From an uncultured Bacilli bacterium (GTDB lineage Bacteria; Bacillota_I; Bacilli_A; RFN20; CAG-288), in contig CAKVBX010000041.1 of the NCBI GenBank assembly GCA_934725685.1, positions 1 through 13,523 of the forward strand: a stretch of DNA of 13,523 nucleotides. Reading direction: 5' to 3'. The notes under the pieces were generated by a model that saw only the letters and a program-made list of their open reading frames with translations, searched no databases and had not been told where the DNA came from. The position numbers were made by a program, and so were the translations under genes. Each line of letters opens with the position of its first letter. Positions within the stretch are counted from its first letter, which is position 1. Shown here one piece after another: positions 11,700 to 13,523 of this stretch.

Positions 11700-12971
11700 T
11701 TAGCGATAGAAGGTATGCAGTGGGGCGATGAAGGAAAAGGCAAAGTCACGGATTATTGTGCTGCCAAGGCACAGATTGTTGTCCGTTCCCAGGGTGGCAA
11801 CAATGCTGGTCACACCATCGAACATCATGGTGTCCGTTATGCGTTACGTCTTCTTCCTTCCGGTATTCTCAATCCGGAGACGGTGAATGTCCTTGCCGAT
11901 GGCATGGTCATCAACCCGACTTCTCTCATCGAGGAAATGAAGAAAATCCATGAGAAAGGCGTTGAAAATTTCAAGCTTCTCATCTCCAAGAGAGCGACGC
12001 TTCTTCTTCCTTACCATATTGCCATCGATGTCGCCAGAGAGAACGCATTAGGCGATGCAAAAATCGGTACAACGAAAAATGGTATCGGTCCCTGCTATGA
12101 GGACAGAAGTGCCCGCCTTTCCATCCGTGTCGGCGACCTTCTTTACCCCGAGTTCCTCAAGAACAGAATCCATCAAGTTTTCCCTCTGAAGAACAGAGAA
12201 CTCAAGGCGTACGGGGGAGAAGAATTCACCGAAGAGGCCATCTATGACGAACTGATGAAGGACAGAGACGTTCTTCTTCCTTTCATCACGGATACGACGG
12301 CTTTCCTTCAGAAATCCATTAGAGAAGGAAAGAAGATTCTTTTCGAAGGTGCACAGGGTGCCATGCTCTGCCTCACCTACGGAACTTTCCCGTATGTCAC
12401 TTCCTCTTCTCCTCTCGCCACGGCAATTCCGTCCAACACCGGTCTTCCGCTCACAGCAGTCGAGGGTGTTCTCGGTGTCATGAAAGCCTATACGACACGT
12501 GTCGGAGAGGGTCCTTTCCCGAGCGAAATCCATGACGAAACCGGAGACCTCATCCGCGAAAAAGGACACGAATACGGAACCGTCACCCGCCGTCCAAGAA
12601 GAGTCGGCTGGCTCGATATCCCACAGCTGAAATATGTCATGGAAATCTCCGGCATCACACACTGTGCCATCATGCTTCTCGATGTCCTTTCTGCCGTCAA
12701 AGAAATCAGCATCTGCACCGGCTATACCCTCAATGGAGAAAAAATCGACTACATGCCTTCCAATGTCGAAGAGCTATCCTTAGTCAAGCCAGAATTTGTC
12801 ACTGTTCCTTCCTGGACTGAAGACATTTCCACTTGCAAGACCTACGATGAACTTCCGGATAACTGCAAAAACTATATTGCCACGATTGAGAAATATCTTG
12901 GTATATCCATCGATATCATCTCCGTCTCTCCTGACAAAGATGGAACAATTCTCAGAAAGGAAGTATTCTGA
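11691..12971 (+). CDS. purA: Adenylosuccinate synthetase
   Basis: GTP-dependent ligase joining IMP and aspartate to adenylosuccinate, the first step from IMP to AMP. The 426 residues match the family. QWGDEGKGK (10-18) holds catalytic Asp13, and GGNNAGHT holds His41. IGTTKNGIGPCYEDRSAR (125-142) is the IMP loop, FEGAQGAML follows, then TRVGEGPFPSE. Two conserved loops differ from the usual: the SSNT of VTSSNT reads SSSP (237-241 region), and the TTGRPRR-type loop reads TRRPRR, with Arg300 where Gly is expected. GGAGG (11678-11682), eight bases before the ATG, sets the start. The stop overlaps the purB start by one base (TGATG), so the next enzyme is made from the same message and probably coupled. 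The leader can fold over the start codon. Confidence 0.97.
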   Translation: MRTLAIEGMQWGDEGKGKVTDYCAAKAQIVVRSQGGNNAGHTIEHHGVRYALRLLPSGILNPETVNVLADGMVINPTSLIEEMKKIHEKGVENFKLLISKRATLLLPYHIAIDVARENALGDAKIGTTKNGIGPCYEDRSARLSIRVGDLLYPEFLKNRIHQVFPLKNRELKAYGGEEFTEEAIYDELMKDRDVLLPFITDTTAFLQKSIREGKKILFEGAQGAMLCLTYGTFPYVTSSSPLATAIPSNTGLPLTAVEGVLGVMKAYTTRVGEGPFPSEIHDETGDLIREKGHEYGTVTRRPRRVGWLDIPQLKYVMEISGITHCAIMLLDVLSAVKEISICTGYTLNGEKIDYMPSNVEELSLVKPEFVTVPSWTEDISTCKTYDELPDNCKNYIATIEKYLGISIDIISVSPDKDGTILRKEVF

Positions 12972-13523
12972 TGATTGACCGCTATCTCTCCAAAGAGATG
13001 GGGGAGCTGTTCTCGGAAGAGAGCCGCTTCAATGCCTATCTTCAGGTTGAGCTTGCAAGCATGCAAGCCTGGTCTGAAATTGGTGTCATTCCGGAAGAAG
13101 CGGTCGAGGCTGCGAGAAAGACTGCCCATGTCAATGTTGCCCGCATCCATGAAATCGAAGCCATCACCAAGCATGATGTCATCGCTTTCACCCGTCAGAT
13201 TTCCGAGACCTTGGGAGAAGAAAAACGCTTTGTCCACTTCGGTCTTACTAGCACCGACGTTGTCGATACCGCTCTTTCCCTTCTTTACAAGAAAGCCAAC
13301 GATATTCTCGAAAAGGACTTGGAGAATCTCTTATCAGTCCTCAAGGAGAAAGCACTCACCTATGAGTTCACGCCCTGCATCGGTAGAACCCATGGTATGC
13401 ATGCCGAAATCACTTCCTTCGGACTGAAGTGGGCCAATTACTATGATGAGACCATGCGTTCCCTTCATGCCTTCCAGGAAAACAGAAAGCTGATCGAGGC
13501 CGCCAAACTGAGCGGTGCTGTCG
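12971..13523 (+). CDS. purB: Adenylosuccinate lyase (5' part, cut by window end)
   Basis: Fumarase/aspartase-superfamily lyase that acts twice in purine synthesis: it splits SAICAR, and it splits adenylosuccinate to AMP and fumarate. About 184 residues are visible and the frame stays open to the last base. The N-terminus is MIDRYLSKEMGELFSEESRF, followed by EAITKHDVIAFTRQISE, the conserved FGLTSTDVVDTALS, and GRTHGMHAEITSFGLKWANY, which carries the active-site THG. Many relatives have GQHAEP or GVHAEP there. The C-terminal signature loop (GSSxMPxKxN) would lie beyond the window. AAAGGAA at 12956-12962 inside the end of purA gives the ribosome site, and ATG shares a base with the purA stop. 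Confident despite truncation. Confidence 0.95.
   Translation, partial: MIDRYLSKEMGELFSEESRFNAYLQVELASMQAWSEIGVIPEEAVEAARKTAHVNVARIHEIEAITKHDVIAFTRQISETLGEEKRFVHFGLTSTDVVDTALSLLYKKANDILEKDLENLLSVLKEKALTYEFTPCIGRTHGMHAEITSFGLKWANYYDETMRSLHAFQENRKLIEAAKLSGAV

Noticed and set aside
1..13523. UGA read as Trp (Mollicute code)
   Set aside because: TGA is the stop codon of several full-length conserved proteins here, and Trp positions use TGG.

Overview
The window is a compact stretch of bacterial chromosome with balanced base composition (a little under 50% GC by eye). TGA ends many genes (tkt, mnmA, dtd, punA, rarA, purA and the PAP2 gene) and TGG codes Trp, so the ordinary bacterial code applies. 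Strong AGGAGG-type ribosome sites, TTGaxx/TATCAT or TGn-TAAAAT promoters, intrinsic terminators and a near-consensus CcpA cre site point to a Firmicute. The short lipoprotein with an Ig-like domain and the overall gene style suggest the Erysipelotrichia or a related Bacilli-like gut lineage; that placement is inference from style only.

Layout. Bases 1-59 look like the terminus of an IS21-type insertion sequence (two 22-bp direct repeats, CA end). Next comes a 1-345 leader region with no protein gene. It holds its own promoter, about 150 nt of sequence that folds into a closed four-helix RNA, and a perfect intrinsic terminator: a probable stand-alone small RNA (6S-like size and layout, identity unproven). 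A separate extended -10 promoter then drives tkt (transketolase). A lipoprotein gene of unknown function follows, meeting the convergent minus-strand sdaA tail to tail.

The minus-strand block reads dtd -> mnmA -> rpsU -> sdaA from right to left: tRNA proofreading, tRNA 2-thiolation, ribosomal protein bS21 and serine dehydratase. dtd and mnmA overlap by 4 bp; rpsU and sdaA each have their own promoter. Divergent from dtd is a plus-strand operon punA-rarA-(88-aa membrane protein) with overlapping genes, ended by a strong terminator.

An orphan 153-aa protein gene (minus) and a PAP2-family membrane phosphatase gene (plus) diverge from a 190-bp region containing the cre site. A DUF362 protein gene (minus) is convergent with the PAP2 gene and divergent from purA-purB, which make AMP from IMP; purB also acts earlier in purine synthesis and runs off the right edge.

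Together the genes cover the non-oxidative pentose phosphate path (ribose supply), purine salvage (punA) and the adenylate branch (purA, purB), plus translation maintenance. Most of this is housekeeping. I see no CRISPR array, toxin-antitoxin pair, phage module or defence island. The least explained items are the structured RNA before tkt, the cre-linked orphan protein, the lipoprotein, the 88-aa membrane protein and the DUF362 protein.
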